Shown here piece by piece: positions 49,233 through 61,150 of a stretch of 64,000 nt of DNA. The stretch's first letter is position 1, and every line of letters starts with the position of its first letter. Position numbers and translations under genes: made by a program. The stretch is from Rhizobium sp. LC145. GTDB lineage: Bacteria > Pseudomonadota > Alphaproteobacteria > Rhizobiales > Rhizobiaceae. The notes under the pieces are model-generated. The model was not told the origin of the DNA, searched no databases, and was given only the letters and a program-made list of their open reading frames with translations. Location of the stretch: NCBI RefSeq assembly GCF_001005825.1, contig NZ_LBHV01000001.1, forward strand, positions 248,001-312,000. The letters are read 5' to 3'.

Positions 49233-50063
49233 TCACTTCTCTGTCTCGTCCGCCTCGGGCTTTTCGGAAGTTACGACGGCGCGCGCCCGCTTCCCGCGGA
49301 AATAGGATCGAACCCATGGATCGTCGCAGGCGAACATATCCTCAAGCGTCCCCTCAACCAATACCCGTTTCTGTCCGAGCACGGCAATACGGTCGCAGAC
49401 GGAAAAAAGGCTGTCGAGGTCGTGCGTTACCATATAGACGGTGAGCCCGAGCGTATCTCTCAGCTTGGCGATCAGCATGTCGAACTCCGCCGCCCCGATG
49501 GGATCGAGCCCGGAGGTCGGCTCGTCGAGGAAGACGAGATCCGGATCGAGCGCCAGCGCCCGGGCGAGCGCCGCCCGCTTGATCATGCCCCCGGAAAGCT
49601 CGGAGGGATATTTGTCGGCGGCATCCGGCGCGAGGCCGACCATTTCGATCTTTAGATAGGCAAGCTCGTCCATCAGCGACTGCGGCAGGTCGAGATATTC
49701 CCGCATGGGAAGCTGGATGTTCTCCTTGACGGTCAGCGCCGAAAACAGCGCGCCGTGCTGGAAGAGGACGCCGAGCCGCATATCCAGCGCCATGCGTTCG
49801 TCATCGCTGGCCCGCTCGTAATTGCTGCCGAGGATGTGAATGGTCCCGGTGCGATGCGGCAAAAGCCGCAGCACGGTCCGCATCAGCACCGATTTGCCGG
49901 TGCCGGAAGCTCCCACGAAGCCGAGAATCTCGCCGCGATAGACGTCGAGGTCGAGGTGATCCAGGACGATGTTGGAACCGAAGCCGACCGTCAGGTCGCG
50001 CACGGAAAGCACGACCTGCCTCTCCTCCGCGCTGTTTTCCGGTATCCTCGCCATATCGTTCAC
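49233..50063 (-). CDS. MlaF-like ABC transporter ATPase (GTG start likely)
   Basis: About 276 residues. Walker A GFVGASGTGKSVLMRTVL, Q-loop LFQHGALFSALTVKENIQLP, signature ELSGGMIKRAALARALALD and Walker B LVFLDEPTSGLDPIGAAEF are all intact; the pattern of MKRAALARA-type signature is typical of MlaF/Mkl. The frame runs far upstream as open antisense, so I set the start at the GTG 50063, which has GAGGGGG 8 nt before it; an ATG three codons in (50054) is the alternative. The permease gene ends 11 nt upstream. Confidence 0.93.
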   Translation of the reverse strand: MNDMARIPENSAEERQVVLSVRDLTVGFGSNIVLDHLDLDVYRGEILGFVGASGTGKSVLMRTVLRLLPHRTGTIHILGSNYERASDDERMALDMRLGVLFQHGALFSALTVKENIQLPMREYLDLPQSLMDELAYLKIEMVGLAPDAADKYPSELSGGMIKRAALARALALDPDLVFLDEPTSGLDPIGAAEFDMLIAKLRDTLGLTVYMVTHDLDSLFSVCDRIAVLGQKRVLVEGTLEDMFACDDPWVRSYFRGKRARAVVTSEKPEADETEK

Positions 50064-50074
50064 GCGCCGCCCCC

Positions 50075-51235
50075 TCAGAAATCGATCGCCGAGTAGAAGA
50101 TCGCGAACAGCGCGTCCATCAGGATGACCGCGAAGATCGATTTCACTACCGAGGCGGTGACGTGCTGGCCGAGAGATTCTGCGCTGCCGCCGACCTTCAT
50201 GCCTTCGACAGCCGCCACGATGCCGATCGCCAGAGCCATGAACGGCGCCTTGATCATGCCCGAAGCGACGGATGAATTGTCGATCGCCTCGTGCAGCCGC
50301 GACAGGAAGGTATCGAAGGTGATGCCGGAATAGCTCCATGCAATGATCGCCGCGCCGAAAAGGGCGGCGAAATTCGCCAGTATGGTCAGGAGCGGCAGCA
50401 CCACCGTCAGCGCCACCAGCCGCGGAAAGACGAGCACGCCCACCGGGTTGAGGCCGATCACGGTCAGCGCGTCGATCTCCTCGCGCATCTTCATCGAGCC
50501 GATTTCGGCGGTGATCGCGCTTCCCGAACGGCCGGCGATCATGATCGCCGTCAGAAGCACGCCGATTTCGCGCAATTGCAGGATGCCGACGAGATCGACG
50601 ACGAATATCTCGGCGCCGAAATAGCGGAGCTGGAACGCACCCTGCTGGGCGATGATCGCGCCGATCAGAAAGGACATCAGGGTAATGATCGGCACCGCGC
50701 GAACGCCCATGTGGTCGATCTGATTGACCACCGAAGCCGGCGAGATCCCCGCGCCGCGCCCGAACTTGAGCTGTGCGCCCCGCACGGCCGAACCCAGAAT
50801 ATGCATGGCCGCGTAGAAATCGCTGCCGAGATCGGCGATCAACTTGCCGAGCGGAGCGAACATGCGTTCGAACAGCGTGCCGCCCTCCCTGCCTTTCTTC
50901 GGCGGAGCGGGCGCTTTTTCCGGAAGGACCTCGATCAATTCCCTGAAGGCGCTGTTGGGGCTTGCCAGCGCGGTTTCGCGTCCCTGTTCCTGCTTTGCCG
51001 TCATCAGCCTGCGGATCAGCCAGGCGCCCGCGGTGTCGATACCCTCCACACCCGAGATGTCGACCTCCAGCGGCCCCTGCCCGCCGGACCGCCCCAGCTT
51101 TTCCAGAGTAGGCAAGACTTTCGCGATGCTCTGGTTGCGCCAATCGCCCGTCAGTACATAGCGCTCGCCGCCCTGGACGTTCTCGGCCCTTATCTCGGCG
51201 TTGCGGCTTTCGGCTGGCATCAAAGTCACAGGCAT
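50075..51235 (-). CDS. MlaE-type permease with an N-terminal STAS-like domain
   Basis: About 386 residues. Residues 1-100 contain a STAS-like domain (YVLTGDWRNQSIAKVLPTLE, PLEVDISGVEGIDTAGAWLI), and from about 130 the MlaE permease with helices around ITLMSFLIGAIIAQQGAFQL, REIGVLLTAIMIAGRSGSAI (the conserved cytosolic helix), LALTVVLPLLTILANFAALF and AFMALAIGIVAAVEGMKVGG. STAS-MlaE fusions occur in alphaproteobacteria, replacing the separate MlaB. First gene of the operon. Start ATG 51235 follows GAAAG; 51220 is an alternative. Confidence 0.92.
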   Translation of the reverse strand: MPVTLMPAESRNAEIRAENVQGGERYVLTGDWRNQSIAKVLPTLEKLGRSGGQGPLEVDISGVEGIDTAGAWLIRRLMTAKQEQGRETALASPNSAFRELIEVLPEKAPAPPKKGREGGTLFERMFAPLGKLIADLGSDFYAAMHILGSAVRGAQLKFGRGAGISPASVVNQIDHMGVRAVPIITLMSFLIGAIIAQQGAFQLRYFGAEIFVVDLVGILQLREIGVLLTAIMIAGRSGSAITAEIGSMKMREEIDALTVIGLNPVGVLVFPRLVALTVVLPLLTILANFAALFGAAIIAWSYSGITFDTFLSRLHEAIDNSSVASGMIKAPFMALAIGIVAAVEGMKVGGSAESLGQHVTASVVKSIFAVILMDALFAIFYSAIDF

Positions 51236-51323
51236 CTTTCGCGGTTCGAAACCTCGCCTTCGGCACCGACCGGTTGATCGCGCCAGCGAGACGGGCAATA
51301 TAGCCGCCTTCACCGGAATTGCC

Positions 51324-52328
51324 ATGTCGGGAACACGCAAAACCATGGGCCGTCACCTCGAAGCCACAATCGAAACCTTTCCGATCGCGGGTCTCTTCAC
51401 CATCTCGCGCGGCTCCAAGACGCAGGCCGAAGTCGTGACCTGCACGATCCGCCAGGATGGGCTTTCGGGACGCGGCGAATGCGTGCCCTACAAACGCTAC
51501 GGCGAAAGCATCGAAGGCGTCGTTGCGGATATCCGCGCGGCCGCGGCCGCGATCGAGAATGGCCTCGACAGGCAGGCCCTGCAGAAGATCATGAAGCCGG
51601 GCGCGGCCCGCAACGCGGTGGACTGCGCGCTTTGGGATCTCGAAGCCAAGCAAAGCGGCGGGCGCGCAGCGGCGGTTTTCGGCATCGAAAAACCCAAGGC
51701 GCGGGGGACAGCGTTCACCCTCTCGCTGGGGGAACCGGAAGCCATGGCGGCCGAAGCGAGGAAGAATGCGGCGCGCCCTCTCCTCAAGGTGAAGATGGGA
51801 ACCGCCGACGATACGTCCCGCATCCGCGCGGTCCGGGAGGCAGCGCCAGAGGCGGGGATCATTCTCGACGCGAACGAGGGCTGGACGGAGGAGAACCTTG
51901 CCCGCCACCTGTCGGTCGCGGAGGAAGCCCGGATATCGCTGATCGAGCAGCCCCTGCCCGCCGGCCGGGATGCAGCGCTTGCCGGCATCAGGCGGGCCGT
52001 CCCGGTCTGCGCCGACGAGAGCGTGCATTCCACCGGCGATCTCGCAAACCTCCGCGCGCGCTACGATGCCGTCAACATCAAGCTCGACAAGACGGGCGGC
52101 CTAACGGAGGCACTCGCCATGAAAGCGGAAGCGAAACGGCTGGGCTTTTCCGTAATGGTCGGCTGCATGGTCGGCTCCTCGCTTGCCATGGCCCCGGCAG
52201 TTCTCCTCGCCCAGGATGCCGATTTTGCCGATCTCGACGGCCCCTTGCTCTTGGCACAGGACCGTCCCGGTGGCTTGCGCTACGAGGGCTCGCTGGTCTT
52301 CCCGCCCGTACCTGCGCTCTGGGGCTGA
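51324..52328 (+). CDS. Dipeptide epimerase/DgcA-like enolase-superfamily enzyme
   Basis: About 334 residues, enolase superfamily, muconate-lactonizing type. The C-terminal barrel shows the KxK motif LLKVKMG, the metal ligands in ILDANEGW, LIEQPLP and CADESVH, and the second base in NIKLDKTGG, as in L-Ala-D/L-Glu epimerases. Rhizobial relatives are named DgcA (N-acetyl-D-glutamate racemase), usually beside dgcN; no dgcN-like gene is next to it, so the substrate is open. ATG 51324 is chosen; 51345 is possible. Its last 49 bases overlap the end of the convergent MFS gene. Confidence 0.85.
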   Translation: MSGTRKTMGRHLEATIETFPIAGLFTISRGSKTQAEVVTCTIRQDGLSGRGECVPYKRYGESIEGVVADIRAAAAAIENGLDRQALQKIMKPGAARNAVDCALWDLEAKQSGGRAAAVFGIEKPKARGTAFTLSLGEPEAMAAEARKNAARPLLKVKMGTADDTSRIRAVREAAPEAGIILDANEGWTEENLARHLSVAEEARISLIEQPLPAGRDAALAGIRRAVPVCADESVHSTGDLANLRARYDAVNIKLDKTGGLTEALAMKAEAKRLGFSVMVGCMVGSSLAMAPAVLLAQDADFADLDGPLLLAQDRPGGLRYEGSLVFPPVPALWG

Positions 52329-53488
52329 ATACGGGCGGCGAGCGCCACGCCAACGAGCCCGATTGCTGCAAAAACCGCCATCAGCATATAGCTCGGCAGT
52401 CCGTATTCCCGGTAGATGAGACCGGACAGGAAGGTCGAGAGCGCAAGAAGGGCGCCGTTATAGAAGAAATAGGCCCCTTGCGCGGAGGATGCCTGGTCTT
52501 CACCCACCGTCTCCGCCAGCCGATGCTGCACGCCGATATGCACGAAGGCGAAGGTGAAGGCATGGCTGCATTGCAGGGCCAGATAGCCCCAGAAGCCGAG
52601 CGGCAGCGGAAACAGCATCCATCGCGCGATCGCGACCGCCGAGCCGAGCCGGATCAGGGTCCAGGGCGAGAAGCGCCGGGCGAGCCATCCGGCCGCGAAG
52701 AAGACGAGTATCTCGGCGATCACGCCCGCGCTCCAGAGCATGCCGATCGCCCCGCCGGAAAAGCCGATCTGCTGCCAGTGGATGGCGGAGAAGGCATAGA
52801 ACATGCCATGGCTTGCCTGAACGGCCGATGTCCCGATCATCAGGGCGTGCAGGTCCATGCGCCGGAGCAAACCATGTCTGCTGCCTGCTTCCGGCAAAGT
52901 TCCGGCAGGCCATGCGCGGCCGAGGCGCGGCGCGGCATAGGCCGCGACGATCGTCAGCAGGAAGACGATCGAGAGCGCCGAAGGGACGACCGTTCCGCCC
53001 CAGATGCCGATGAGTTCGCCGGCAAGCAGCGTCGATACCACGAATCCGATCGAGCCCCAGACGCGCATGGCGCCATATTGGAAGCCCCAGCGCTGGACGC
53101 CGGTGACGGCGATCGATTCGACGATCGGGACGTAAGGCGCGAAGACCGCCGCCTGCAGGCCGAATACGATCAGCACCGGCCAGAAACTCTCCGTCACGAA
53201 GAGCGCCAGAGCCGTCAGAAGCGAAAGGGCTCCGGACCACAGAAGCACGTTGGCCCGTTCCGGTATCCGGTCTGCCAGTGCCCCCGCAACGGGAGCGGCG
53301 ATGACCCGCAGGATCATCGGCGCGGCGAGCACGATGCCGATTTCCACCTCGCTGAAAGCGAGTGATTCCAGCCAGACCGGAAAATAGGGCAATGCGATGC
53401 CGTTCACCGCGATCGGCGCGCCATAGGCCAGCGCGCAGCGCAGTTGGAAGTGGCGGGGTGGGATTTCCGCCGGGCGTGCAGTGGTCAA
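52280..53488 (-). CDS. MFS transporter, phenylpropionate-permease-like
   Basis: A 402-residue 12-helix transporter. Helix 1-2 region ALAYGAPIAVNGIALPYFPV followed by WLESLAFSEVEIGIVLAAP and RVIAAPVAGALADRIPERAN resembles the HcaT/LacY-type PPP family. The last 49 bases run through the end of the convergent epimerase gene, so the two C-termini share DNA in opposite strands. The neighbouring epimerase could use a compound imported by this carrier, but no direct evidence exists. Confidence 0.85.
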   Translation of the reverse strand: MTTARPAEIPPRHFQLRCALAYGAPIAVNGIALPYFPVWLESLAFSEVEIGIVLAAPMILRVIAAPVAGALADRIPERANVLLWSGALSLLTALALFVTESFWPVLIVFGLQAAVFAPYVPIVESIAVTGVQRWGFQYGAMRVWGSIGFVVSTLLAGELIGIWGGTVVPSALSIVFLLTIVAAYAAPRLGRAWPAGTLPEAGSRHGLLRRMDLHALMIGTSAVQASHGMFYAFSAIHWQQIGFSGGAIGMLWSAGVIAEILVFFAAGWLARRFSPWTLIRLGSAVAIARWMLFPLPLGFWGYLALQCSHAFTFAFVHIGVQHRLAETVGEDQASSAQGAYFFYNGALLALSTFLSGLIYREYGLPSYMLMAVFAAIGLVGVALAARIQPQSAGTGGKTSEPS

Positions 53489-53570
53489 GGGGATAACGGA
53501 TAGGTTGGAAAGACTATCGCTTCCCTAGCACAGCTCGCCGTCTGCGCCTATGGCCAGAATTTGGGATCGG

Positions 53571-54383
53571 TCAGGCGGCCTGCACATCCTCGACGGATTG
53601 CGGTTTCGTAAGCGTCATGATGTCGGCGCCGGCGCCCATCCGCTGCCAGGAGATCATCTCGAGCGTGCCGTCCCGGTGTTCGGCCACGGCGGTGCAGCTT
53701 TCCACCCAATCGCCCGTATTGACGTAGTGGATGCCGTCGATGTCCTGCATCACCGCATGGTGGATGTGCCCGCAAATGACGCCATCGACATTGTTGCGGC
53801 GTGCCTCTTCCGCCACGACGTTCTGGAACTCCCCGATGAAATTGACGGCGTGCTTGACCTGAAGCTTGGCCCAGGCGGAGAACGACCAATAGGGCATGCC
53901 GAGCTTGCGGCGGATCGCGGCAAGCCAGCCGTTGACGACGATCGCCGCGTCATAGGCCCAGTCGCCGAGATAGGCGAGCAGCCGGGCATTGCGCACCACG
54001 ACGTCGAATTCGTCGCCATGCAGGACGAGATACTTCTTCCCGTCGGCCATTTCGTGGATCATGCGTTCGGCCACTTCTATGCCGCCGAAATGCATTCCCG
54101 GAAAATCGCGCAGGAATTCGTCGTGGTTGCCGGGGATGTAGACGATCCGCGTGCCTTTTCTCGCCTTGCGCAGAAGCTTCTGGACAACGTCGTTGCAGCC
54201 CTGGGGCCAGTACCAGTTTCGCTTCAGCCGCCAGCCGTCGACGATGTCGCCGACGAGAACGATGGTTTCGGCTTCGTGGTGACGGAGAAAATCGAGGAGG
54301 AGTTCCGTTCGTGCCGCCTTGGAGCCCAGATGCACGTCGGAAATGAACAACGTCCTGAAATGCCTGATCTGTGGACCGTTCAC
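53571..54383 (-). CDS. UDP-2,3-diacylglucosamine diphosphatase-like metallophosphoesterase
   Basis: A 270-residue calcineurin-like phosphoesterase. Metal and active motifs appear in order: FISDVHLGSKAA, LVGDIVDGWRL, IPGNHDEFL, LHGDEFDVVV, VICGHIHHAVM and YVNTGDWVESC. This resembles the LpxH-like pyrophosphatases of lipid A synthesis; the family also contains uncharacterised relatives, and many rhizobia use LpxI instead, so the assignment is probable not certain. Peripheral membrane or cytosolic, with no signal peptide. Confidence 0.87.
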   Translation of the reverse strand: MNGPQIRHFRTLFISDVHLGSKAARTELLLDFLRHHEAETIVLVGDIVDGWRLKRNWYWPQGCNDVVQKLLRKARKGTRIVYIPGNHDEFLRDFPGMHFGGIEVAERMIHEMADGKKYLVLHGDEFDVVVRNARLLAYLGDWAYDAAIVVNGWLAAIRRKLGMPYWSFSAWAKLQVKHAVNFIGEFQNVVAEEARRNNVDGVICGHIHHAVMQDIDGIHYVNTGDWVESCTAVAEHRDGTLEMISWQRMGAGADIMTLTKPQSVEDVQAA

Positions 54384-54550
54384 GAAGCTGCCCTTTCGTT
54401 GCCCGCTTTCAGTCTCCCAAAATCAGACTCGTGTTTCAGGAAGATGACAACGCGCCGCTTCGCGCCCGGCGGCGCGATTCTGACGCAGGCGCAAATTTGA
54501 TGCTGTCCACCCCTGCCGATTGATGTAAGGAGGGTTTCTGTTTCGAAGAT

Positions 54551-56881
54551 ATGGGTAGCGCAATGGCAGAAGGAACGATGGATTCTCAACAGAAGTCGCA
54601 GGGCACGCCGACAAGTGGCGATCTCGATGAACAGGCGCTGTTTTTCCACCGTTACCCACGCCCCGGAAAGCTGGAGATCCAGGCGACCAAGCCGCTCGGC
54701 AACCAGCGCGATCTGGCCCTTGCCTATTCGCCGGGTGTCGCAGCACCCTGCCTTGCGATCCGCGACAATCCCGACATGGCGGCGGATTATACTGCCCGCG
54801 CCAACCTCGTCGCCGTGATCTCGAACGGCTCGGCGGTGCTCGGTCTCGGCAATATCGGCCCGCTCGCCTCGAAGCCCGTCATGGAGGGCAAGGCGGTGCT
54901 CTTCAAGAAGTTCGCGGGCATCGACGTCTTCGATATCGAGATCGACGCGCCGGGGATCGACGCGATGGTCTCGACCGTCTCGGCGCTCGAACCCACTTTC
55001 GGCGGCATCAATCTCGAGGATATCAAGGCCCCGGAATGCTTCGAGGTGGAGCGCCGGCTTCGCGAGAAGATGAACATTCCGGTCTTCCACGACGACCAGC
55101 ACGGAACCGCGATCATCGTCGCCGCAGCCATCCTGAACGGCCTCGAGCTCGCCGGCAAGAACATCGCCGAGGTGAAGATCGTCACCTCTGGCGCCGGCGC
55201 GGCCGCGCTTGCCTGTCTCCATCTCCTGGTGTCGCTGGGCGCCAAACCGGAGAACATCTGGGTTCATGACATCGAGGGCCTCGTCTACGAGGGCCGCACC
55301 GAGCTCATGGACGAGTGGAAGTCGATCTACGCGCAGAAGAGCGACAAGCGCACGCTCGCCGAAAGCATCGGCGGCGCCGACGTCTTCCTCGGCCTCTCCG
55401 CCGCCGGCGTGCTGAAGCCCGAACTGCTTGCCCAGATGGCGGAAAAGCCGCTCATCCTGGCGCTTGCCAACCCCACACCCGAGATCATGCCGGAACTTGC
55501 CCGCAAGGCGCGCCCGGACGCAATGATCTGCACCGGCCGTTCGGATTTCCCGAACCAGGTCAACAACGTTCTCTGCTTCCCCTATATCTTCCGCGGCGCG
55601 CTCGATTGCGGCGCCCGCACGATCAACGAGGAAATGAAGATGGCGGCGGTCCGGGCGATCGCAGCGCTTGCTCGCGAGGAAGTTTCCGACGTCGCAGCCC
55701 GTGCCTATTCGGAAGACACGCCAATCTTCGGGCCGGATTACCTGATCCCCTCGCCCTTCGACCCGCGGCTGATCCTTCGCATCGCGCCGGCCGTCGCAAG
55801 AGCGGCCGCCGAAACCGGCGTCGCCTCCCGTCCGATCCAGGACTTCGACGCCTATCTTGATCAGCTCAACCGTTTCGTCTGGCGCTCCGGCTTCGTCATG
55901 AAGCCGATCTTCACCGCCGCCAAGGACGCCGAGAAGAAGCGCGTCATCTTCGCCGAAGGCGAGGACGAGCGTGTGCTGCGCGCGGCCCAGGTGCTGCTCG
56001 AGGAAAACATCGCCAAGCCGATCCTCATCGGCCGTCCCTCGGTCATCGAGGCGCGCCTCAAGCGTTTCGGCATCCGCATCCGGCCGAATGTCGATTTCGC
56101 AGTCGTCAATCCAGAAGACGATCCGCGCTACCGCGAGTATGTCGAGGATTATTTCGCGCTGGTCGGCCGCAACGGCATCAACCCGGAAGCCGCGCGCACC
56201 ATCGTCCGCACCAATACCACCGTCATCGGCGCGCTCTCCGTGCGGCGCGGCGAGGCCGACGCGCTGATCTGCGGCCTTGAAGGCCGCTACGACCGCCATC
56301 TGCGCGACGTGGGCCAGATCATCGGCAAACGGCCGGGCGTCTGTGCCTTCTCCGGCCTCAGCCTAATCATTTCGCAGCGTGGCGCGATCTTCTTCAGCGA
56401 CACCTTCGTCAACTACAACCCGTCCGCCCGCGAAATCGCGGAGATCACCGTGCTTTCGGCGCAGGAAATCCGCCGCTTCGGCATCACCCCCAAGGCGGCG
56501 CTGATCTGCCACTCGAACTTCGGCTCGCGCAATTCCGAAAGTGCAGCCAAGATGCGCGAGGCGCTCGGCATCGTGCGGGAACTGGCGCCCGATCTCGAAG
56601 TCGATGGCGAGATGCAGGGCGGCTCGGCGCTTTCCGAAGCGCTTCGCAAGCGCGCCATGCCGAACAGCACACTGACCGGCGAAGCGAACCTCCTCGTCTT
56701 CCCCAATCTCGATGCCGCCAATATCACGCTCGGCATCACGCGGGAGATGATGGACGCGCTGCATGTCGGCCCGATCCTGCTCGGGACCGCAATGCCGGCA
56801 CATATCCTGTCGCAGTCGGTCACCTCGCGCGGCGTCGTCAACATGGCGGCGCTCGCCGTGGTGGAGGCGTCGCAGCCCTAA
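54551..56881 (+). CDS. Malic enzyme with C-terminal phosphotransacetylase-like domain (NADP-type likely)
   Basis: A 776-residue fusion. The N-terminal malic enzyme domain has [40 protein letters not shown] and [18 protein letters not shown]; the NAD(P)-binding region follows with [19 protein letters not shown]. From about residue 455 a phosphate acetyl/butyryltransferase-like domain continues ([40 protein letters not shown]). Rhizobia carry two such enzymes, DME (NAD) and TME (NADP); I cannot separate them from sequence alone. They decarboxylate malate to pyruvate, needed for growth on dicarboxylates. ATGs at 54563 and 54578 are alternative starts. Confidence 0.93.
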   Translation: MGSAMAEGTMDSQQKSQGTPTSGDLDEQALFFHRYPRPGKLEIQATKPLGNQRDLALAYSPGVAAPCLAIRDNPDMAADYTARANLVAVISNGSAVLGLGNIGPLASKPVMEGKAVLFKKFAGIDVFDIEIDAPGIDAMVSTVSALEPTFGGINLEDIKAPECFEVERRLREKMNIPVFHDDQHGTAIIVAAAILNGLELAGKNIAEVKIVTSGAGAAALACLHLLVSLGAKPENIWVHDIEGLVYEGRTELMDEWKSIYAQKSDKRTLAESIGGADVFLGLSAAGVLKPELLAQMAEKPLILALANPTPEIMPELARKARPDAMICTGRSDFPNQVNNVLCFPYIFRGALDCGARTINEEMKMAAVRAIAALAREEVSDVAARAYSEDTPIFGPDYLIPSPFDPRLILRIAPAVARAAAETGVASRPIQDFDAYLDQLNRFVWRSGFVMKPIFTAAKDAEKKRVIFAEGEDERVLRAAQVLLEENIAKPILIGRPSVIEARLKRFGIRIRPNVDFAVVNPEDDPRYREYVEDYFALVGRNGINPEAARTIVRTNTTVIGALSVRRGEADALICGLEGRYDRHLRDVGQIIGKRPGVCAFSGLSLIISQRGAIFFSDTFVNYNPSAREIAEITVLSAQEIRRFGITPKAALICHSNFGSRNSESAAKMREALGIVRELAPDLEVDGEMQGGSALSEALRKRAMPNSTLTGEANLLVFPNLDAANITLGITREMMDALHVGPILLGTAMPAHILSQSVTSRGVVNMAALAVVEASQP

Positions 56882-57018
56882 CGCATGTCACGTAAAAGTG
56901 TCCTGAAAGGTGAAAGCGGATACGATCTATCCACACGCTTCAGGCACGACTATTATGACATTATCAACCGACCAGTCCGATGATCGAGGCTTGAACTCAA
57001 ACTTCACCGGATGACGCC

Positions 57019-57705
57019 ATGCAACCTCGCGGGTTCCTGATCGTCCCTCTTCTGGCTATTGCGCTCCTGCCCATCGCGGCCGCGGCGCAGGACCGACCGG
57101 ATTGCGAAGCGCTTCAGCGCAGGCTCGGCAACAGCCCGCAAGTCATCGGCAACACGGCTGAGGTGCGGTATCACGCGCAGGAACTTAGCCGGCTTAACGC
57201 CGATATCCGCGATCTCAGGATCGAAATGCGGCGGGCGGGCTGCGGCGCGGGCAGCATCGTTTCCTTCGGCGGCCCGGACGATATCTGCAGCGACATGCAG
57301 GCCGAACTCGGCGCCATGGAAGCCGACCGCCAGGACATCACGATGCGGCGCGACGAGGCACGGTCCTTGGTGCGGCCGTCGGCGGATCCATCCGGGGTTC
57401 TCGCGGCATTGCAACGAAACGGCTGTGACGTGACGGAAATTTCCGCCCTGCCGAAGGCTGCCGAACCCGAGCAGTCCGGCAACGCCGCCATCGAACCCTA
57501 TTCCGGCATCACCAACCTGCGCACCCTTGCCCCCGCGCAGCCCTCCGAGCCGGCCAAGTCTGCCGAGTTGAAGCCGGAGCCGCCGCCGGAGCGCCCCTAC
57601 GATCGGAACCAGAAGGTGCGCAGCGTCGGGCCGCAATTCTTTCCGGAAGAAAACGATATCGATCTCGCCAACCCGGCCTCACCGGGACCGCAGCCCATGC
57701 AGTGA
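57019..57705 (+). CDS. Exported hypothetical protein, DUF2865-like
   Basis: A 228-residue protein with signal peptide MQPRGFLIVPLLAIALLPIA (cleavage near AAA-QD), then a cysteine-bearing helical domain (CEALQRRLGN, YHAQELSRLNADIRDLRIEM, DDICSDMQAELGAMEADRQD, LQRNGCDVTEISAL) and a proline-rich tail. The helical pattern resembles DUF2865 of Rhizobiales, which I assign with low certainty. Four cysteines suggest disulfides in the periplasm. It is convergent with bluB, 1 nt apart. Confidence 0.72.
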   Translation: MQPRGFLIVPLLAIALLPIAAAAQDRPDCEALQRRLGNSPQVIGNTAEVRYHAQELSRLNADIRDLRIEMRRAGCGAGSIVSFGGPDDICSDMQAELGAMEADRQDITMRRDEARSLVRPSADPSGVLAALQRNGCDVTEISALPKAAEPEQSGNAAIEPYSGITNLRTLAPAQPSEPAKSAELKPEPPPERPYDRNQKVRSVGPQFFPEENDIDLANPASPGPQPMQ

Positions 57706-57706
57706 T

Positions 57707-59229
<1,523 letters not shown>

Positions 59230-59237
59230 CCGTGGTC

Positions 59238-60911
59238 CTATCGGTCGCGGAAACGGTTGGTGATCGGGTAACGCCGGTCGCGGCCGAAATTCTTCTTGGT
59301 GATCTTCACGCCCGGCGCCGATTGGCGGCGCTTGTATTCGGCGAGATAAAGCAGGTGCTCGATGCGGTGCACGGTCGCCACATCGTGCCCGCGCTCCACG
59401 ATCTCCTCCGTGCTCATTTCCATCTCGACCAGGCACTCCAGGATATCGTCGAGCACCGGATAGGGAGGCAGCGAATCCTGGTCCGTCTGGTTGGGACGCA
59501 GCTCAGCGGAAGGCGCCTTGGAGATGATGTTCTTGGGGATCACCTCGCCCGTCGGGCCCAGCGCGCCGGGCGGCAGGTGTTCGTTGCGCCAGGCGGCCAG
59601 CGCATAGACCTGCATCTTGTAGAGGTCCTTGATCGGGTTGAAGCCGCCGTTCATGTCGCCATAGAGTGTCGCATAGCCGACCGACATTTCCGACTTGTTG
59701 CCCGTCGTCACCACCATGGAGCCGAACTTGTTGGAGATCGCCATCAGGATCGTGCCGCGGGCGCGGCTCTGCAGGTTTTCCTCGGTAATGCCCTCATCCG
59801 TACCCTCGAAAAGCTCGGAAAGCGCGGAGGAGAAACCGTCGACCGGCTCGGCGATCGGCACGATGTCGTAGCGGCAGCCGAGCGCCCGCGCGCAATCGGC
59901 GGCATCCTTGAACGAATCCTCCGACGTATAGCGGTAGGGCAGCATGACGGTGCGCACCCGCTCCTCGCCCAGTGCATCCACGGCGATTGCCGCGCAGATC
60001 GCCGAGTCGATACCGCCCGAGAGGCCCAATACCACGGACTTGAAGCCGTTCTTGTTGACGTAGTCGCGGAAGCCGAGCAGGCAGGCGCGGTAATCCGCCT
60101 CTTCCTTTTCCGGGATGCGCGACATCGGTCCGTTCGTGCAGCGCCAGCCCTCGCCATTCCTCTTCCATTCGGTGACGGCGATGGCCGGCTCGAACTGGCT
60201 CATCTGGAAGGCGAGCGAATTGTCGGCATTGAGCGCGAAGCTCGCGCCGTCGAACACCAGTTCGTCCTGCCCGCCGACCTGGTTGGCGAAGAGCAGCGGC
60301 AGGCCGCTCTCGATCACCTGGCGCAACGCCACCTGATGGCGGACATCCACCTTGCCGCGATAATAGGGCGAGCCGTTCGGGACGATCAGGATCTCGGCGC
60401 CGCTTTCGGCCAGCGTCTCGCAGACGCCCATGTCGTTCCAGATTTCCTCGCAGATCGGGATGCCGATCCGGATACCCCTAAAATTGTAGGGTCCGGAAAT
60501 CGATCCTTCCGTGAAGACCCGCTTCTCGTCGAACTCGCCGTAATTGGGCAGATCGACCTTGTCCCTTATGGCGACGATCTTGCCGCCATCGAGCAGCGCC
60601 ACCGCATTGTGCCTGCCTTCCTTGCCCTGGCGCGGAAACCCGATCACCACGCCCGGACCGCCATCGGCGGTATCGGCGGCCAGATCCTCCACCGCCTTCA
60701 GGCAAGCTTTCAGGAACGCCGGCTTCAGCACCAGATCCTCCGGCGGATAGCCGGAGATGAAGAGTTCGGTGAAGACGATGAGATCCGCCCCTTCACGGGC
60801 GGCATCCTTTCGGGCCTCGCGGGCCAACGCCAAATTGCCGGCGACATCGCCGACCGTGGGGTTGAGCTGTGCAACGGCGATACGCAGGGTCTGGCGGTTT
60901 TCTTCGGTCAT
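59238..60911 (-). CDS. nadE: NAD+ synthase, glutamine-dependent
   Basis: A 557-residue two-domain enzyme. The N-terminal nitrilase-like glutaminase has the Glu-Lys-Cys triad in [32 protein letters not shown] and [11 protein letters not shown]; the C-terminal synthetase has the PP-loop [17 protein letters not shown] and [20 protein letters not shown]. It amidates deamido-NAD in the last step of NAD synthesis. First gene of the unit with the TolB-like gene and bluB. Confidence 0.97.
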   Translation of the reverse strand: MTEENRQTLRIAVAQLNPTVGDVAGNLALAREARKDAAREGADLIVFTELFISGYPPEDLVLKPAFLKACLKAVEDLAADTADGGPGVVIGFPRQGKEGRHNAVALLDGGKIVAIRDKVDLPNYGEFDEKRVFTEGSISGPYNFRGIRIGIPICEEIWNDMGVCETLAESGAEILIVPNGSPYYRGKVDVRHQVALRQVIESGLPLLFANQVGGQDELVFDGASFALNADNSLAFQMSQFEPAIAVTEWKRNGEGWRCTNGPMSRIPEKEEADYRACLLGFRDYVNKNGFKSVVLGLSGGIDSAICAAIAVDALGEERVRTVMLPYRYTSEDSFKDAADCARALGCRYDIVPIAEPVDGFSSALSELFEGTDEGITEENLQSRARGTILMAISNKFGSMVVTTGNKSEMSVGYATLYGDMNGGFNPIKDLYKMQVYALAAWRNEHLPPGALGPTGEVIPKNIISKAPSAELRPNQTDQDSLPPYPVLDDILECLVEMEMSTEEIVERGHDVATVHRIEHLLYLAEYKRRQSAPGVKITKKNFGRDRRYPITNRFRDR

Positions 60912-61150
60912 GACAATGATTTAACGTTGGGATCGAATAGCGGCAACGTCGCCGTAGCACATTTTTTCAACATCGTCTCGTCAGCCATCCGCAACTTCAT
61001 CGGCGGATTCCCGTCTTCGGCACAAGCGTTTTCCACTACTATTGTTTGCATAAATCGAGAATCGCTCAATTTTTACGAAGTTTCATAACCTCCGATTAGC
61101 GTCCGCCCTGCACGATCAGCGACATTGCATTTATGAATGGGGTTGGGGCA

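Noticed and set aside
47217-49655. An 812-codon plus-strand open frame opposite the Mla operon
   Set aside because: It spans three real genes on the other strand, including intergenic gaps, with no recognisable domain or start signal. Shadow of high-GC coding DNA.
49233-52028. Reading the MlaF frame back to 52028 as a 931-residue fusion
   Set aside because: The upstream portion is out of frame with the MlaE permease gene and covers it in a different frame; the ATPase domain begins only after 50063.
54380-56299. A 639-codon minus-strand open frame opposite the malic enzyme gene
   Set aside because: Antisense of a clear malic enzyme; no homology-like motifs. The same reasoning rejects the long frames opposite nadE (59232-61088), purL (17288-18853), cckA (28932-30374), alaS (24491-26377) and the MFS/epimerase region (51479-53365).
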